Positions 1 through 64,000 of a stretch of DNA of 64,000 bases are shown piece by piece. Within the stretch, counting starts at the first letter, position 1. Each line of letters begins with the position of its first letter. The notes beneath the pieces were generated by a model. It did not search any database. It was not told where the DNA came from and saw nothing but the letters and a program-made list of their open reading frames with translations. The translations under genes were made by a program, and so were the position numbers. Source of the DNA: Ceratotherium simum simum (taxonomy: Eukaryota; Chordata; Mammalia; Perissodactyla; Rhinocerotidae); NCBI RefSeq assembly GCF_000283155.1, contig NW_004454179.1:4128065-4192064 (forward strand), given 5' to 3'.

Positions 1-176
1 CCCAAAGCCCCAGTAGATAGCTGTATGTCATAGTTGCCCATCCTTCTAGTTGCTGTATGTGGGACACGGCCTCAGCATGGCCGGAGAAGCGGTGCATCTG
101 TGCGCACCCGGGATCTGAACCCGGGCCGCCAGTAGCGGAGCGCACGCACTTAACCGCTAAGCCACGGGGCCGGCCC
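1..176 (-). mobile_element. ERE SINE, truncated by the window edge
   Basis: The antisense copy runs from 'cccaaagccccagtag' to 'ggggccggccc'. The T-rich 3' tail lies before the window. Confidence 0.93.
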
Positions 177-856
177 TCTATTAAACTTTTAAAGATGTAT
201 TGGTTATAATCCATAGATAAAATTTTACAAAATTTCCTTCAGATTCAGAGTATGTTATTCAATAAGATAGTTAAAACCTATTTATGAAATTGTGTCATGA
301 AGTGTTTATTCCATGTTGGAGTCAATCGTAGTGACTTGTTAGGGGACTGTCTTCAGCAGGCCTGCATCAAGTGGAATGATCTCCAACCATTTTCATTCTC
401 TGTATCTCTGCATTCAAGATTCATTTTCCAGAGAGGGAGATTCCAGTTGGCTTATTTGGATCTTGTGCCAACCATTGGTCAAGGGAGAATGTTCCACCTT
501 GATTGACAGACCCAAGACTGTATCCAGTGGAAAAAAGATAAAGTAAAATTGGGGTGTGGTTAGAGAAGAGAGAAATAATTAATGGACAGGAATAAGTCAT
601 AGATATCCACTACTAGAAATCACCAAAAGGTTTCCCACGTCGGGTATCCAAGTTACTCAGCATCTTAGGATCCATAACAGGATGCGGGAAGTGGGAGGTC
701 ACAACTCAAGTCATAAAATCAGACAGTCATTGAACATTAGAATGAAGGAGCAAGCACATACACACAAAGCTTCTTTATTGTTTGCATATTATCTACAACA
801 AAGCAAAATCTGTTTACAAGCACTTCTTTGGAACTGCAAAGGAGGACTAGCCTTAA

Positions 857-931
857 AGGTTTGCAGAAAGTAAAGATAGTAAGATTTGCAGAAAGTAAAG
901 ATAGTAAGGTTTGCAGAAAGTAAAGATAGTA
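857..931. repeat. 3 x 25-bp tandem repeat
   Basis: Three near-identical units (857-881, 882-906, 907-931) read aggtttgcagaaagtaaaga plus tagta. Only one base differs, in unit 2. Confidence 0.95.
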
Positions 932-1082
932 AAGGGAAATTAATTTTTAAAAGGCCCTTTTATACAACCTGTGACATATCATCAATATTTTCTTTAATTC
1001 ATATGTGACCTTTTGTAGTTTTATTAACTGGCTTTCCTGACTTATTGGAAGAATCATTGACCATTGTTTATTAATAAATCTG

Positions 1083-1352
1083 GGGCCGGCCCCGTGGCCC
1101 AGTGGTTAAAGTTCTGCACGCTCCACTTCAGCGGCCCAGGTTCATGGGTTTGGGTCCCGGGAGTGGACCTACTCCACTCATCAGCCCTGCTGTGGAGGTG
1201 TCCCACATACAAAATAGAGGAAGATTGGCACAGATGTTAGCTCAGGGCTAATCTTCCTCAAGCGAAAAAAAAAAAAAAAAAAAGAAGATTGGCAACAGAT
1301 GTTAGCTCAGGGCGAATCTTCCTCAGCCGTAAAACAAAACAAAAAAATAATA
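1083..1352 (+). mobile_element. ERE SINE, ttagctcaggg-tail type
   Basis: The head is ggggccggccccgtggccca, followed by two 'agatgttagctcaggg' tail modules and A-rich DNA. The flanks share aataaatc as a likely target-site duplication. Confidence 0.92.
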
Positions 1353-2038
1353 AATAAATCCCTACTGCTGCTCAATGCTTGTTACATGGACTTGCCTTAT
1401 GAGAAACAGCCATTTTAAACCATTGCCTGCCCCTTAAGTGTGTTTTTGCTCACAGCACATCATAATATGCATGGTGTTCTGAGTCCCCTGGGCTCTCTAT
1501 CCTTGGATATCAGTCACTCAAGAGGATGGCAGCCCTACTATTTGAGGTGCTCCCCAGAGCCCTCCAAAGTGAATTTCATGTATGCCACATACCCTATATT
1601 TCAAGTCAGACTGTGCCAAGCATCAGCCTAGGTGAAAATCTACCTAGAGTGATGCAATAACTAATAGAACTTGATTTTACTTAAGTAGATTCACGTACAC
1701 ACGCACACACACACCAAGTCCTCCAAAGCCCTAATTTGCAAAGTACATTTTAATGAATTTTCCTGCATTAGTAATTCTGGAACGTAACCTTTGAAACTGG
1801 GAAAGGAAATTCTTTTTGTTAACCTCAGTTGAAGGTGGCCCTATGAAAGCACATCGCTAGAACTCAGCAGGGATGTGACCAGGACTACAGAGCACGTGAT
1901 GAAGTCCCCACTCAAGAGTCCTGACAGTTGGGAAGCAGAGCTACTTGGGTGGCCAGATCACTATTCCTCGGTGGCTGCCCGTGCCCTTCCCCAGTGCTTG
2001 CTGTTCCCTCATGTGTTCGGCATGTGGTTCTTTTACAG

Positions 2039-64000
<61,962 letters not shown>

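Larger units (their letters stand above)
1..2038 (+). other. Intron, 3' part
   Basis: It contains the end of an antisense ERE, a 3 x 25-bp tandem repeat, one sense ERE and a short CA tract near 1700. The rest (177-856, 932-1082, 1353-2038) shows nothing recognisable. Confidence 0.8.

Overview
The window is vertebrate nuclear DNA: one multi-exon gene on the + strand, spread over introns of 82 bp to about 8 kb and heavily seeded with transposable elements. About 25 copies of the perissodactyl tRNA-derived SINE known as ERE (equine repetitive element: 'ggccggcccc-gtggctta' head, 'ctactggggctttgg' or 'ttagctcagggc' tail) point to a horse, rhinoceros or tapir relative. Species cannot be fixed from the window alone. 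Two runs of exactly 100 N show that it comes from a scaffolded draft assembly.

The gene is PLCE1, phospholipase C epsilon 1. Twenty-two coding exons between 2039 and 63022 were placed by hand from the open frames, GT/AG splice sites and phase. They total 3405 nt and join into one uninterrupted frame of 1135 codons. The gene enters from the left with its N-terminal CDC25/RasGEF half missing, and leaves on the right after the start of the second Ras-association (RA2) domain. Region by region: 2039-4800 is the linker after the RasGEF/PH-like region; 7463-11880 is the EF-hand-like region and the start of the catalytic X box; 15837-20565 is the rest of the X box; 28786-39099 is the acidic X-Y linker; 40387-45548 is the Y box; 46837-50828 is the C2 domain; 54566-62900 is RA1; from about 62920 RA2 begins. 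The catalytic His, Ca-ligand and substrate-binding residues are all intact, so this is a functional gene.

The best candidate for something not commonly annotated is a 39-nt in-frame cassette exon (32139-32177) in the X-Y linker. It has a NAGNAG acceptor and two TGCATG (RBFOX) motifs downstream. Other leads are a possible poison exon (6085-6248), an unmerged contig overlap around the second N gap, an 88% identical 115-bp duplication inside one intron, and a complete tRNA-headed SINE with an RTE-like tail and perfect target-site duplications.

I saw no second protein-coding gene, no RNA gene other than SINE-derived ones, no CRISPR array and no bacterial-type system. Most non-exonic sequence is ordinary intron carrying ERE, MIR, L2, L1, MER5-like and LTR fragments. 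Repeat family names come from remembered consensus sequences and were not searched.
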